From JAJXXT01 sp963764465 (GTDB lineage: Bacteria > Pseudomonadota > Alphaproteobacteria > Acetobacterales > Acetobacteraceae), in assembly GCA_963764465.1 (NCBI GenBank), contig CAVXSO010000002.1, positions 434,001 to 498,000 of the forward strand: 64,000 nt of DNA, in the 5' to 3' direction. The notes beneath the pieces are model-generated. The model was not told the origin of the DNA. It made no database searches and saw only the letters and a list, made by a program, of their open reading frames with translations. Shown here in pieces: positions 44,227 through 52,955 of this stretch. Position numbers and translations under genes: made by a program. The stretch's first letter is position 1, and each line of letters begins with the position of its first letter.

Positions 44227-47007
44227 ATGAAGAAGGTCATCGTCGCTGCCATCCTGCTCATCGTCCTCGCGGGCGGTGCCGGTGCCGCCTGGTGGAAATA
44301 TGTCCGCAGGCCAAGCCCGCTGCTGCAGGCTCGCATCGAAATGACCCACGGCAACCTGCCGGCGGCGGAAGTGTTGCTCCGCCGCGCCGTGCGCGACGAC
44401 CCGCGCGACGCCGAGGCCCATCTGCGGCTCGGCCTGGTCCAGCTCCGGCTCGGCGATGCCGTGGCGGCGGAGCGCGAGTTCCGGCTCGCGCGCGAGAGCG
44501 GCTACGAGTTGGCGACGGTCAACCAGTTGCTGGCTGAGACCTATATGCAGGAAGGCAAGTTCCAGCAGCTCCTCGACGAGTTCCCGGCGCCGGCCGCGCC
44601 GGACAAGAGTGCTGTGCCGTTGCTGGCGATGCGCGGGATGGCGCAGCTCAATCTCGGACGTCGCGCGGAGGCGCAGGCAACGCTCGAGCAGGCAGTGAAA
44701 CTGGCCCCCGATGTTCCGGGTCCGGAACTGGCCATGGCGCGCCTCTATGTCGTCGAGCGCAATATGAAGGCGGCCGAGGACGCCGCTGACCGTGTGCTCG
44801 CGCTGGATGGCAACAACATCGAGGGTCTGCTCCTCAAGGCGCAGCTGCTGAACGCGCGCGGCCAGCGGGCCGAGGCGATCGCCCGGCTCGACCAGGCGGT
44901 CAAGATCGCCCCCCAGAACATCGCGCTGCGCCTTGAGCGCGCCAATATGCTGATCGAGGCCAACGAGGACAAGAAGGCCGAGGCGGATGCGGAGGCGGTG
45001 CTGAAGGCCTATCCGCGCAGCGCCGCCGCGATCTACATCGAGGCGGTAATCGCGACACGCGCGCGGGACTACACCAAGGCGGATACGCTTCTCACCCGCA
45101 TCCAGCCCCTGTTCGGCCACTTCCCGCGCGCTTATTATTTCGAAGCCGTCGTGAAATTCAATTTGGGTCAGGCGGAGCAGGCGATCGAAGCGGCGACCAA
45201 GTATGTCGCCCGTACGCCGCGCGATCCGGATGGGGTGAAACTGCTCGCGCGTATCGATATTGCCACGCAACGACCGGAGCAGGCGGTCAAGGTACTCGAG
45301 ACGGCGGTTGGCGCGGGCATGCAGGACGCGCAGATGCTGGACCTTCTCGGTCAGGCCTATGGCGCGGTGGGCAACCAGGCGAAGGCCCAGCAGGCCTTCC
45401 TGAACGCGCAGAAGCTTGCGCCGAACGATCCCGACATCATGGCCCATCTCGCAGCCTCGCGGCTGCAGGCGGGCGACGCGACCGGGGCGGCCGAGGAACT
45501 CAAGAAGTCACTGGCCGTCGCGCCGCACAACGCCGCCACCCAGGCCGCCGCTGTGGTCACCGCGCTGGCCAACGGCGACCTCGCGGGTGCGCAGCACGCG
45601 ATGGCCGAACTGCTCAAGATTGTGCCGGCGGAGAACGAGGGCGTTGGCAATCTCGAGGGCCTGGTGCAGATGGCGGCCCTCAATTTCGATGGTGCCCGCG
45701 CCACGCTCGAGGCGGTGGTCAAGGCTCATCCGGGATCGGTGCCGGCGCGCATGAATCTCGCGCGCATCGCCAGCATGCAGGGGCGGACGGACGAAGCGGA
45801 AAAGCTTCTTGCTGATATCCTCGCGACCCAGCCAGCCAATCTTCAAGTGGCGTCGGCCCTGACGCAGCTCTACGTCGCCAACAACCAGCTGGGGCGCGCC
45901 ATCCCGCTCGTCGAGACCGCGCACAACGCCGTGCCGGCCAATACCGCCGTGACCGCCGCGCTGTCGGATCTCTACATCCGGGTCAATGAACCGGGCAAGG
46001 CGCTCGACCTGGTGAGGGAGGCGCAGAAGACGCAGCAGAATTCCGATCTGCTGGATGAGGCGGAGGCGCGGGCCTATATCGCGGCCAAGGAGCCGAAGCA
46101 GGCGGAAGAGGTGTTGCGCCGCGTGCTCGAGCGCTCGCCAAAAAACATCTCGATCCGTCTGGCGCTTTCCGGATTGATGGTGCAGCAGAACGACTTCGCC
46201 GCCGCTCGCACGGTGCTCGATGACGGCATGAAGCTGGCGGGCGGCAATTATCCTCTGTTGATGGCACGCATCAACGTCGAGAAGGCGGCGGGCGGTTCCG
46301 ACGCGGCGATCAAGGAGGCACAGAGCCTCGCCGCCGATCCTGTCAACAGCAATGTTGCGCCGGTGTTGGTTGGCGATGCGCTGATGTCGGTGAGCAAGTC
46401 GAACGACGCCGCCGCCGCGTATGAAGCGGCGATGCAGCATTCGCCATCGACGGTTCTGGCAGTGCGTCTTTCGCAGGCGCAGGCGGCCGCAAACCAGAAC
46501 GACGCGGCCGAGGCCACGTTGCGGAGCTGGCTGAAGTCCCATCCGGATGACGTGCCTGCCATGCTCGCCCTCGGTTCCCTCGATATCGAAACCAAGAACC
46601 TCGATGAGGCGCAGACCATGTTCGAGCAGGCGACCGCCACAGGCGCGCGCAATGCGCCGGCGCTCAACAACCTCGCCTGGATCTACCAGCAGAAGGGCGA
46701 CCAGCGCGCATTGCCCACGGCGCAGACGGCCTATCTGCTGAACCCCGCGCCGCCGATCGCCGATACGCTCGCCTGGATCCTGGTCGGCGCGGGGCAGGCG
46801 GACAAGGCGCTGCCACTGCTGCGCGTCGCCAACGCCAGTGCGCCGGCGAACTCATCGATCGCCTATCATTACGCCGTCGCACTGTCGAAGACCGGCCACA
46901 ACGACGAGGCCGCAAGCGTGCTCAAGCCGCTTCTCGCCTCGACCCACGACTTCGCCGAGCGGGCCGACGCGGAAAAGCTCTACGAGGCGGTTTCCGCTGG
47001 ACACTAA
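44227..47007 (+). CDS. prsT: PEP-CTERM system TPR-repeat protein PrsT
   Basis: A 926-residue protein with an N-terminal signal anchor (VIVAAILLIVLAGGAGAAWW) and about 20 tandem tetratricopeptide repeats (for example LPAAEVLLRRAVRDDPRDAE) running to the C terminus. PrsT marks XrtA/PEP-CTERM systems, where it is presumed to be a periplasmic scaffold. Its usual partners, the PrsK kinase and PrsR regulator, are absent from this window. A 277-bp gap upstream separates it from the phosphoglycosyltransferase and could hold its own promoter; AGGCACGGGAAACCCGGATC precedes the ATG. Confidence 0.92.
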   Translation: MKKVIVAAILLIVLAGGAGAAWWKYVRRPSPLLQARIEMTHGNLPAAEVLLRRAVRDDPRDAEAHLRLGLVQLRLGDAVAAEREFRLARESGYELATVNQLLAETYMQEGKFQQLLDEFPAPAAPDKSAVPLLAMRGMAQLNLGRRAEAQATLEQAVKLAPDVPGPELAMARLYVVERNMKAAEDAADRVLALDGNNIEGLLLKAQLLNARGQRAEAIARLDQAVKIAPQNIALRLERANMLIEANEDKKAEADAEAVLKAYPRSAAAIYIEAVIATRARDYTKADTLLTRIQPLFGHFPRAYYFEAVVKFNLGQAEQAIEAATKYVARTPRDPDGVKLLARIDIATQRPEQAVKVLETAVGAGMQDAQMLDLLGQAYGAVGNQAKAQQAFLNAQKLAPNDPDIMAHLAASRLQAGDATGAAEELKKSLAVAPHNAATQAAAVVTALANGDLAGAQHAMAELLKIVPAENEGVGNLEGLVQMAALNFDGARATLEAVVKAHPGSVPARMNLARIASMQGRTDEAEKLLADILATQPANLQVASALTQLYVANNQLGRAIPLVETAHNAVPANTAVTAALSDLYIRVNEPGKALDLVREAQKTQQNSDLLDEAEARAYIAAKEPKQAEEVLRRVLERSPKNISIRLALSGLMVQQNDFAAARTVLDDGMKLAGGNYPLLMARINVEKAAGGSDAAIKEAQSLAADPVNSNVAPVLVGDALMSVSKSNDAAAAYEAAMQHSPSTVLAVRLSQAQAAANQNDAAEATLRSWLKSHPDDVPAMLALGSLDIETKNLDEAQTMFEQATATGARNAPALNNLAWIYQQKGDQRALPTAQTAYLLNPAPPIADTLAWILVGAGQADKALPLLRVANASAPANSSIAYHYAVALSKTGHNDEAASVLKPLLASTHDFAERADAEKLYEAVSAGH

Positions 47008-47026
47008 GGCAACCGGCGGCGCGCCT

Positions 47027-48184
47027 GTGGAGGGCAGGGCACTGCGCCTGCTGACCTTCACGTCGCTGTTCCCGGGACCGGGCCGGCCGAACCACGGCGT
47101 CTTCGTGCGCAACCGGCTCGAGCACCTGCTGGCCACACATCCGGTGGAAGCCGCGGTGCTGGCCCCGGTGCCGCGTCCACCGTGGTCGCGCGGCGATGTC
47201 GAATCCTCGGCGCGCGGCGCCGCCGTCGTGCATCCCGGTTTCGCGCATGTGCGGGGCCTCGGCCAATGGACCGCGCCTGTGGCGTTGCGACGGGCGGCGC
47301 TGCGAGCGCTCAGGCATCCGCATCTGGCCGGGCGCCGCTTCGATCTCATCGACGCGCATTACCTCTACCCCGACGGGGTCGCGGCGCTGGCGCTCGGCCG
47401 CAGCCTTGGTATTCCCGTGGTCGTCACCGCTCGTGGTTCGGATGTGACGCAGATGCCGGATCACGCCTGGCCACGACGGCAGATCCTGCGCGTCATTCAC
47501 GAGGCGGCGGCGCTGATCGCGGTGAGCGGCGGCTTGCGCGACCGCCTGATCGAACTCGGAGCCCCGGCGGAGAAAGTCACCGTGCTGCGTAACGGGGTCG
47601 ATCTCGCGCGCTTCCGTCCCGCCGACCGCGCGGCGGCACGCGCTGCCTTTGGGCTCGATGGGCCCACACTGGTTTCCGTGGGCGGGCTCATTGCGCGCAA
47701 GCGTCACGACCTCACCATCGCCGCCCTCGCGTTGCTGCCGGAATGGCGGCTGCTCATCGCGGGCGAGGGGCCGGAGCGGGAGCGCCTGAGGGCGCTGGCC
47801 GCATCGTGCGGCCCCGGCGGGCGGGTACGCTTCCTCGGGCCGTTGCCGCACGCGGAGCTCGCGCCACTCTACACGGCCGCCGATATCTCGGTTCTCGCCT
47901 CCGAGCGGGAGGGTTGGGCCAATGTGCTGCTGGAATCCATGGCCTGCGGCACGCCCGTGGTGGCGAGCCGCATCCCGGGCAATCCGGAAGTGGTTGCCGC
48001 ACCCGCCGCGGGGCGTATCGTCGCTGCCAACACGCCGGCGGATTTCGCCGCCGCCATCCGAGAACTCGCGGTGGCGACTGACCGCGCCGCGACGCGCGCT
48101 TATGCCGAGGATTTCAGCTGGGACGCGACCAGCGCGGGGCAGATGGCGGTGTTCCGCGCCGTGCTCGCGAAGGCACACGCGTGA
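47027..48184 (+). CDS. Glycosyltransferase family 4 protein
   Basis: A 385-residue GT-B transferase. The acceptor half begins LRLLTFTSLFPGPGRPNHGV and includes FDLIDAHYLYPDGVAA. The donor half has NGVDLARFRP, SVGGLIARKRHDLTIAAL and the GT4 motif EREGWANVLLESMACGTPVV (Glu-x7-Glu). It would add a sugar to the polymer repeat. The GTG at 47027 lies 19 bp after prsT. No strong ribosome-binding site is visible, so coupling to prsT is plausible; a CTG 30 bases earlier could extend it. Confidence 0.88.
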   Translation: MEGRALRLLTFTSLFPGPGRPNHGVFVRNRLEHLLATHPVEAAVLAPVPRPPWSRGDVESSARGAAVVHPGFAHVRGLGQWTAPVALRRAALRALRHPHLAGRRFDLIDAHYLYPDGVAALALGRSLGIPVVVTARGSDVTQMPDHAWPRRQILRVIHEAAALIAVSGGLRDRLIELGAPAEKVTVLRNGVDLARFRPADRAAARAAFGLDGPTLVSVGGLIARKRHDLTIAALALLPEWRLLIAGEGPERERLRALAASCGPGGRVRFLGPLPHAELAPLYTAADISVLASEREGWANVLLESMACGTPVVASRIPGNPEVVAAPAAGRIVAANTPADFAAAIRELAVATDRAATRAYAEDFSWDATSAGQMAVFRAVLAKAHA

Positions 48185-48786
48185 TCGGCGAACCGATCGT
48201 GGCGGGGGTCGACGAGGTTGGCCGTGGACCGCTGGCCGGCCCTGTCGTCGCCGCCGCGGTGGTGCTGCCGCGCCGGCTGCCCGCCTCGCTCGCCGGCCTG
48301 ATCGGCGATTCCAAGTCGATGACCGCCACGGCAAGGGAGATCGCGGCCGCGACCCTGCGCGCCTGCCCGGGCGTCGAGATTGGTCTCGGAGCCGCATCGG
48401 TTGCCGAGATCACGAGCCGCAACATCCTTGGCGCCACGCTGCTCGCCATGTGGCGGGCCGTCGCCCGCCTGCCCCGTCCTCCCGCGCTCGTGCTGGTGGA
48501 CGGCAACCGCCCGCCGAAGCTCGACTGCGAGGTCCGCTGTATCGTCGGTGGTGACGCCACGGAGCCGGCGATCGGGGCGGCCTCCATCATCGCCAAGGTC
48601 CTGCGGGATCGGCTGATGGCGCGTCTCGCGCTGCGCTACCCAGGCTACGGGTGGGAGCGCAACGCCGGCTACCCCACGCCGCCGCATCTTGCGGCGCTTG
48701 AACAATTCGGTCCCACTGCGCATCACCGTTCCGGTTTCGGGCCGGTGGCCAGGCTTCTGGCCGCCGCCGTACCCGTTCGCGGTTGA
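48181..48786 (+). CDS. rnhB: Ribonuclease HII
   Basis: A 201-residue endonuclease that removes RNA from RNA-DNA hybrids. The signature VAGVDEVGRGPLAGPV holds the first two acidic ligands (Asp, Glu). LVDGNRPPKLDC holds the third Asp, and IGAASIIAKVLRD the conserved lysine region. The protein starts with GTG inside the stop of the GT4 gene (GTGA overlap). It connects the exopolysaccharide gene string to ccrM in one probable transcript. rnhB-ccrM adjacency is common in alphaproteobacteria. Confidence 0.95.
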   Translation: MIGEPIVAGVDEVGRGPLAGPVVAAAVVLPRRLPASLAGLIGDSKSMTATAREIAAATLRACPGVEIGLGAASVAEITSRNILGATLLAMWRAVARLPRPPALVLVDGNRPPKLDCEVRCIVGGDATEPAIGAASIIAKVLRDRLMARLALRYPGYGWERNAGYPTPPHLAALEQFGPTAHHRSGFGPVARLLAAAVPVRG

Positions 48787-48810
48787 CGCGCCAACGAGCG
48801 ATACGGCCTC

Positions 48811-49998
48811 ATGCCCCCCCAACCCAAGACCCTTGCCTCCAAGCTCCAACCGCGTGCCTCCCTGGCCAAACCTCCCCTTCCTCCGCCCCCAATCCCCCCA
48901 AAACGAGCCGACAGAACCCACGTGGAGATCGTCCGAGACCTGCCGCTCGACCAGGTGATCCGCGGTGATGCCGTGCGCATCATGCAGACCCTGCCGCCAG
49001 CCTCGGTGCACTGCGTGTTCGCCGACCCGCCCTATAACCTCCAGCTCGGCGGCGAGTTGCGCCGTCCGGACGAGAGCCTGGTCGACGGTGTTACCGAGTC
49101 CTGGGATCGCTTCGAGGATCTCGCGGCGTACGACGCGTTCACGCGTGCCTGGCTCACAGAGTGCCGGCGGGTGCTGCGCAAGGACGGCACGCTTTGGGTC
49201 ATCGGCAGCTACCACAACATCTTCCGCATCGGTACGATCCTGCAGGATCTCGGCTTCTGGCTGCTCAACGACATCGTCTGGCGCAAGGCCAACCCGATGC
49301 CGAATTTCCGTGGCCGCCGCTTCACCAACGCACACGAGACGCTGCTATGGGCGGCGCGCGGGCGCGATGCCCGCTACCGTTTCAACTACCACGCGATGAA
49401 GTCGCTCAACGACGATCTGCAGATGCGCAGCGACTGGTTCATCCCGCTCTGCACCGGCGCCGAGCGGCTGCGCAACGCGCACGGGCTCAAGCTGCATCCC
49501 ACGCAGAAGCCGGAGGCGCTGCTGCACCGCGTGCTGGTCTCCAGCACCTCCCCCGGCGATGTTGTGCTCGACCCGTTCCTCGGTACGGGAACGACCGCGG
49601 CCGTCGCGCGCCGGCTCGGCCGCCACTACATCGGCATCGATCGTCACCCCGCCTACATCGAAGCAGCGCTCGGCCGACTCAAACAGATCAAGCCGGCGCC
49701 GGCGGAGGCGTTGGCGACCACGCCGAGCAAGCGGGACATGCCGCGTGTGCCCTTCGGCACGCTGGTCGAGCGTGGATTGCTGCCTCCCGGCACGCGGCTG
49801 GCCGACCGCACGCGCAAGGTCCGCGCGGTGGTGGCGGCGGATGGCTCGATCCGCTCCGGCCCGCACCAGGGCTCCATCCATCGGGTCGGGGCGGCGGTGC
49901 AGAACGCGCCGTCCTGCAATGGCTGGCTGTTCTGGCATTTCGAGCGCGAGGGCGAGTGGCACCCGATCGACACGCTGCGCGCGGAGATCAGCAGCTAG
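48811..49998 (+). CDS. ccrM: Cell-cycle DNA adenine methyltransferase CcrM (GANTC)
   Basis: A 395-residue beta-class N6-adenine methyltransferase. The catalytic motif DPPYNLQLGG precedes the SAM-binding DPFLGTGTTAAVARRLGR, the beta-class order. The C-terminal about 100 residues (KRDMPRVPFGTLVERGLLPPG) form the CcrM-specific domain. CcrM methylates GANTC late in the cell cycle of alphaproteobacteria (family knowledge). A Pro/Lys-rich extension of about 35 residues precedes the catalytic domain. A later start (for example within VEIVRDLPLDQVI) would remove the extension, so the start is less certain. Confidence 0.92.
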   Translation: MPPQPKTLASKLQPRASLAKPPLPPPPIPPKRADRTHVEIVRDLPLDQVIRGDAVRIMQTLPPASVHCVFADPPYNLQLGGELRRPDESLVDGVTESWDRFEDLAAYDAFTRAWLTECRRVLRKDGTLWVIGSYHNIFRIGTILQDLGFWLLNDIVWRKANPMPNFRGRRFTNAHETLLWAARGRDARYRFNYHAMKSLNDDLQMRSDWFIPLCTGAERLRNAHGLKLHPTQKPEALLHRVLVSSTSPGDVVLDPFLGTGTTAAVARRLGRHYIGIDRHPAYIEAALGRLKQIKPAPAEALATTPSKRDMPRVPFGTLVERGLLPPGTRLADRTRKVRAVVAADGSIRSGPHQGSIHRVGAAVQNAPSCNGWLFWHFEREGEWHPIDTLRAEISS

Positions 49999-50119
49999 GC
50001 GCCGGCTTGGAAGCCTAAACAGAACGTAACGAAGCGGGCGGTAAACGGCGCCATCGTCCCGTCACACTCGTCGTGTCACATCCCGTTCGACCACTTCTTG
50101 TCGACGACGGAGACCGCCG

Positions 50120-50263
50120 ATGCAGGACACCGACCTCGATACCAAGCTCAATGAGCTCGACCGGCTGCTGAATGACCCGGACGTGCCGATGCAGCCGGCG
50201 CGTGTCTGGTCGCTGCTCGCCGAGATCTCAAGCCACGACCTGCGCCAGCGCGCGCCGGATTAG
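50120..50263 (+). CDS. 47-residue protein resembling the N-terminal helix of release factor 1
   Basis: A small open frame, MQDTDLDTKLNELDRLLNDP, with GGAG 8 bases before the ATG. Codon use matches neighbouring genes. The sequence LDRLLNDPDVPMQPARVWSL resembles the start of the peptide-chain-release-factor PCRF domain, which has L-x-x-LL-x-DP; short proteins like this are often labelled release factor 1 in Acetobacteraceae. It has no GGQ motif, so it cannot act as a release factor. It sits between ccrM and the convergent tlyA. Confidence 0.65.
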   Translation: MQDTDLDTKLNELDRLLNDPDVPMQPARVWSLLAEISSHDLRQRAPD

Positions 50264-50265
50264 AG

Positions 50266-51015
50266 TCACCTCGGCTCTTGATCCCGTACGGCGCCGATGA
50301 GGAACTCGACATTCCCCTCGGGCCCGGTGATAGGGCTTCGATCCAAGCCGACCACCGACCATCCAGGCAGCGCCGCCCACCAGCTGCGGATTCGCTGGCA
50401 TACTTCCTGGTGAACCGCGGGGTCGCGCACCACGCCGCCCTTGCCGATGGCACCGCGCCCAGCCTCGAATTGCGGCTTGATCAGCGCGATCGCCCAGGCG
50501 CCCGCGCGGCATAGCGCGAGCGGCGCAGGCAGCACGGTCGCGAGCCCGATGAAGCTCGCGTCGCAGGCCAGTGCATCCACTTCCTCCCCGATGGTCTCCA
50601 GCGTCAGGTGGCGAGCGTTGGTACCCTCATGCACCACCACGCGCGGATCGTTGCGCAACGACCATGCGAGCTGGCCGCGCCCGACATCCACCGCGTGAAC
50701 GCGTGCGGCGCCATTGGCCAGCAGCACATCGGTGAAACCGCCGGTCGAGGCGCCGATATCGAGGCAGACGCGCCCCGCTGCCGAAAACCCGAACGCCGCG
50801 AGGCCGTGCGCGAGCTTCAGCCCGCCGCGCGAGACCCAGGGATGGTCGCGGCCGGTGACGGAAAGCGGCGCGTCCTCCGCCAGCATCTGCCCGGCCTTGT
50901 CGACGCGGGCCTCGCCGCTGCGCACCACGCCCGCGAGGATCAGCGCCTGCGCCCGTGCCCGGCTCTCGGCGAGGCCGCGTGCGACCAGCATCTGGTCGGC
51001 ACGCTGCTTGGCCAC
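50266..51015 (-). CDS. tlyA: TlyA-family 2'-O-methyltransferase/hemolysin-like RNA methyltransferase
   Basis: A 249-residue protein. The N-terminal S4 RNA-binding domain (RADQMLVARGLAESRARAQA) precedes a FtsJ-like methyltransferase with CLDIGASTGGFTDVLL as motif I and ALIKPQFEAGRGAIGKGG with the catalytic Lys. In mycobacteria TlyA methylates cytidines in 16S and 23S rRNA. It lies directly upstream of dxs in the opposite reading order, so on the minus strand dxs is transcribed first (4-bp gap), and the two share a transcript as in many alphaproteobacteria. Confidence 0.93.
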   Translation of the reverse strand: MAKQRADQMLVARGLAESRARAQALILAGVVRSGEARVDKAGQMLAEDAPLSVTGRDHPWVSRGGLKLAHGLAAFGFSAAGRVCLDIGASTGGFTDVLLANGAARVHAVDVGRGQLAWSLRNDPRVVVHEGTNARHLTLETIGEEVDALACDASFIGLATVLPAPLALCRAGAWAIALIKPQFEAGRGAIGKGGVVRDPAVHQEVCQRIRSWWAALPGWSVVGLDRSPITGPEGNVEFLIGAVRDQEPR

Positions 51016-51019
51016 GCGT

Positions 51020-52951
51020 TCAGGCCCGGGCTGCTTGTCCCGCGTTCTGCCTTAGCGCCAGGAGAGCGGTTTGTGTGATGGCTTTGGTATCGAGGCCTGC
51101 GTTGGCGAGTTGGTTTTTCTGGCTGTCGTGGTCGATGAAGCGGTCTGGGAGTGTCATGGGCCGGAACCTGAGTCCGTGGTCGAGGAGGCCCTTATGGGCG
51201 AGGTGGTGGGCGACGGCTGAGGCGAAGCCGCCGATGGCGGCTTCCTCGACGGTGATGAGCACTTCGTGCTCGCGGGCGAGGCGCTCGACGAGGTCGGTGT
51301 CGATGGGCTTGGCGAAGCGGGCGTCGGCGACGGTGGTGGAGAGGCCGCGGGCGGCGAGGTCCTCGGCGGCGGCGAGCGCGTCGGCGAGGCGGGTGCCGAG
51401 CGAGAGGATGGCGATGGAGGTGCCCTCGCGCAGGATACGGCCGCGGCCGATGGGCAGGATCTCGGGCTTCTCGGGCAGGGCAACGCCGGTGCCCTCGCCG
51501 CGCGGGTAGCGCAGCGCGCTGGGCCGGTCGTCGATGGTGGCGGCGGTGGCGACCATGTGCACCAGTTCCGCCTCGTCGGCCGGGGCCATGATCACCATCC
51601 CCGGCAGGCAGCCGAGATAGGCGAGGTCGAAGCTGCCGGCATGGGTGGCGCCATCGGCGCCAACCAGCCCCGCGCGGTCCATGGCGAAGCGCACCGGCAG
51701 GGACTGGATGGCGACGTCGTGCACCACCTGGTCGTAGCCGCGCTGCAGGAAGGTCGAGTAGATGGCGCAGAACGGCTTCATCCCCTCGGTCGCCATGCCG
51801 GCGGCGAAGGTCACGGCGTGCTGCTCGGCGATGCCGACGTCGAAGGTGCGGTCCGGGAAGCGCTTCTGGAACCGATCCAGCCCGGTGCCGGAGGGCATGG
51901 CCGCGGTGATGGCGACGATGCCCTTGTCTTTCTCTGCTTCCGCGATCAGCGCATCGGCGAAGACGCGGGTGTAGGTCGGCGGGCCGGGCGGCGTCGTGGC
52001 CTGCTCGCCGGTCACCACGTTGAAGCGGGAGACGGCGTGCAGCTTGTCGGCGGCGGCCTCGGCCGGAGCGTAGCCGCGGCCCTTCTGGGTGATGACGTGC
52101 AGCAGGATCGGGCCGTGTTCCTCGGCGTCACGCACGTTGCGCAGCACCGGCAGCAGATGGTCCAGGTTGTGCCCGTCGATCGGGCCCACGTAGTAGAACC
52201 CCATCTCCTCGAACAGCGTGCCGCCGGTCAGGATGCCGCGCGCGAACTCCTCCGCGCGGCGCGCCGTGCGCTCGATGCCGCGCGGGAAGCGCCTGGCCAT
52301 GCGCGCCGCGAGGTCCCGCAGCGAGAGGAAGGAGCGCGAGGAGAGCAGGCGGGAGAGATAGGCGCTCATGGCACCCACCGGCGGCGCGATCGACATGTCG
52401 TTGTCGTTGAGGATGACGATCAGGCGCGAGTGCCTCGCACCCGCGTTGTTCATCGCCTCGTAGGCCATGCCGGCGCTCATCGCGCCGTCGCCGATCACCG
52501 CCACCACGTGGCGCTGCTCGCCCTTGAGGTCGCGCGCCACCGCCATGCCGAGCCCGGCCGAGATCGAGGTCGAGGAATGCGCCGCGCCGAACGGGTCGTA
52601 GGGGCTCTCGGAACGGCGGGTGAAGCCGGACAGCCCCCCGCCCTGGCGCAGCGTGCGGATACGGTCGCGCCGCCCGGTCAGGATCTTGTGCGGGTAGGCC
52701 TGGTGGCCAACGTCCCAGATCAGCCGGTCCTCAGGCGTCTCGAACACCGCATGCAAGGCCACCGTCAGCTCCACCACGCCAAGCGACGCACCCAGATGAC
52801 CTCCCGTCACCGATACCGCCGAAATCGTCTCCGCCCGAACCTCCTCCGCCAAAGCCTTCAACTGCTCCGGCGAAAAGTTCCGCAAATCCGCCGGAATGCG
52901 AACCCGGTCCAAATGCGGCGTCAAAGGGCGGGGAAGGGTGGTGGTGGACAT
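51020..52951 (-). CDS. dxs: 1-deoxy-D-xylulose-5-phosphate synthase
   Basis: A 643-residue thiamine-diphosphate enzyme that condenses pyruvate and glyceraldehyde-3-phosphate in the first step of the non-mevalonate isoprenoid pathway. The TPP motif is VIGDGAMSAGMAYEAMNNAG, and the transketolase pyrimidine region is DVGIAEQHAVTFAAGMA. The conserved N-terminal DVGHQAYPHKILTGRRD is intact. The length is normal. It is preceded by ispA (5-bp gap), giving a compact isoprenoid operon. The product also feeds thiamine and pyridoxal synthesis. Confidence 0.96.
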   Translation of the reverse strand: MSTTTLPRPLTPHLDRVRIPADLRNFSPEQLKALAEEVRAETISAVSVTGGHLGASLGVVELTVALHAVFETPEDRLIWDVGHQAYPHKILTGRRDRIRTLRQGGGLSGFTRRSESPYDPFGAAHSSTSISAGLGMAVARDLKGEQRHVVAVIGDGAMSAGMAYEAMNNAGARHSRLIVILNDNDMSIAPPVGAMSAYLSRLLSSRSFLSLRDLAARMARRFPRGIERTARRAEEFARGILTGGTLFEEMGFYYVGPIDGHNLDHLLPVLRNVRDAEEHGPILLHVITQKGRGYAPAEAAADKLHAVSRFNVVTGEQATTPPGPPTYTRVFADALIAEAEKDKGIVAITAAMPSGTGLDRFQKRFPDRTFDVGIAEQHAVTFAAGMATEGMKPFCAIYSTFLQRGYDQVVHDVAIQSLPVRFAMDRAGLVGADGATHAGSFDLAYLGCLPGMVIMAPADEAELVHMVATAATIDDRPSALRYPRGEGTGVALPEKPEILPIGRGRILREGTSIAILSLGTRLADALAAAEDLAARGLSTTVADARFAKPIDTDLVERLAREHEVLITVEEAAIGGFASAVAHHLAHKGLLDHGLRFRPMTLPDRFIDHDSQKNQLANAGLDTKAITQTALLALRQNAGQAARA

Positions 52952-52955
52952 CGGA

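Noticed and set aside
44227..47007. Internal repeats considered as a recombination hot spot or CRISPR-like array
   Set aside because: They are TPR motifs at protein level with divergent DNA sequence; there are no identical repeats or spacers.
51100..51480. Repetitive GGCGAxG-like composition in dxs considered as a repeat array
   Set aside because: The spacing is irregular and codons encode a conserved Dxs C-terminal domain, so it is codon bias.
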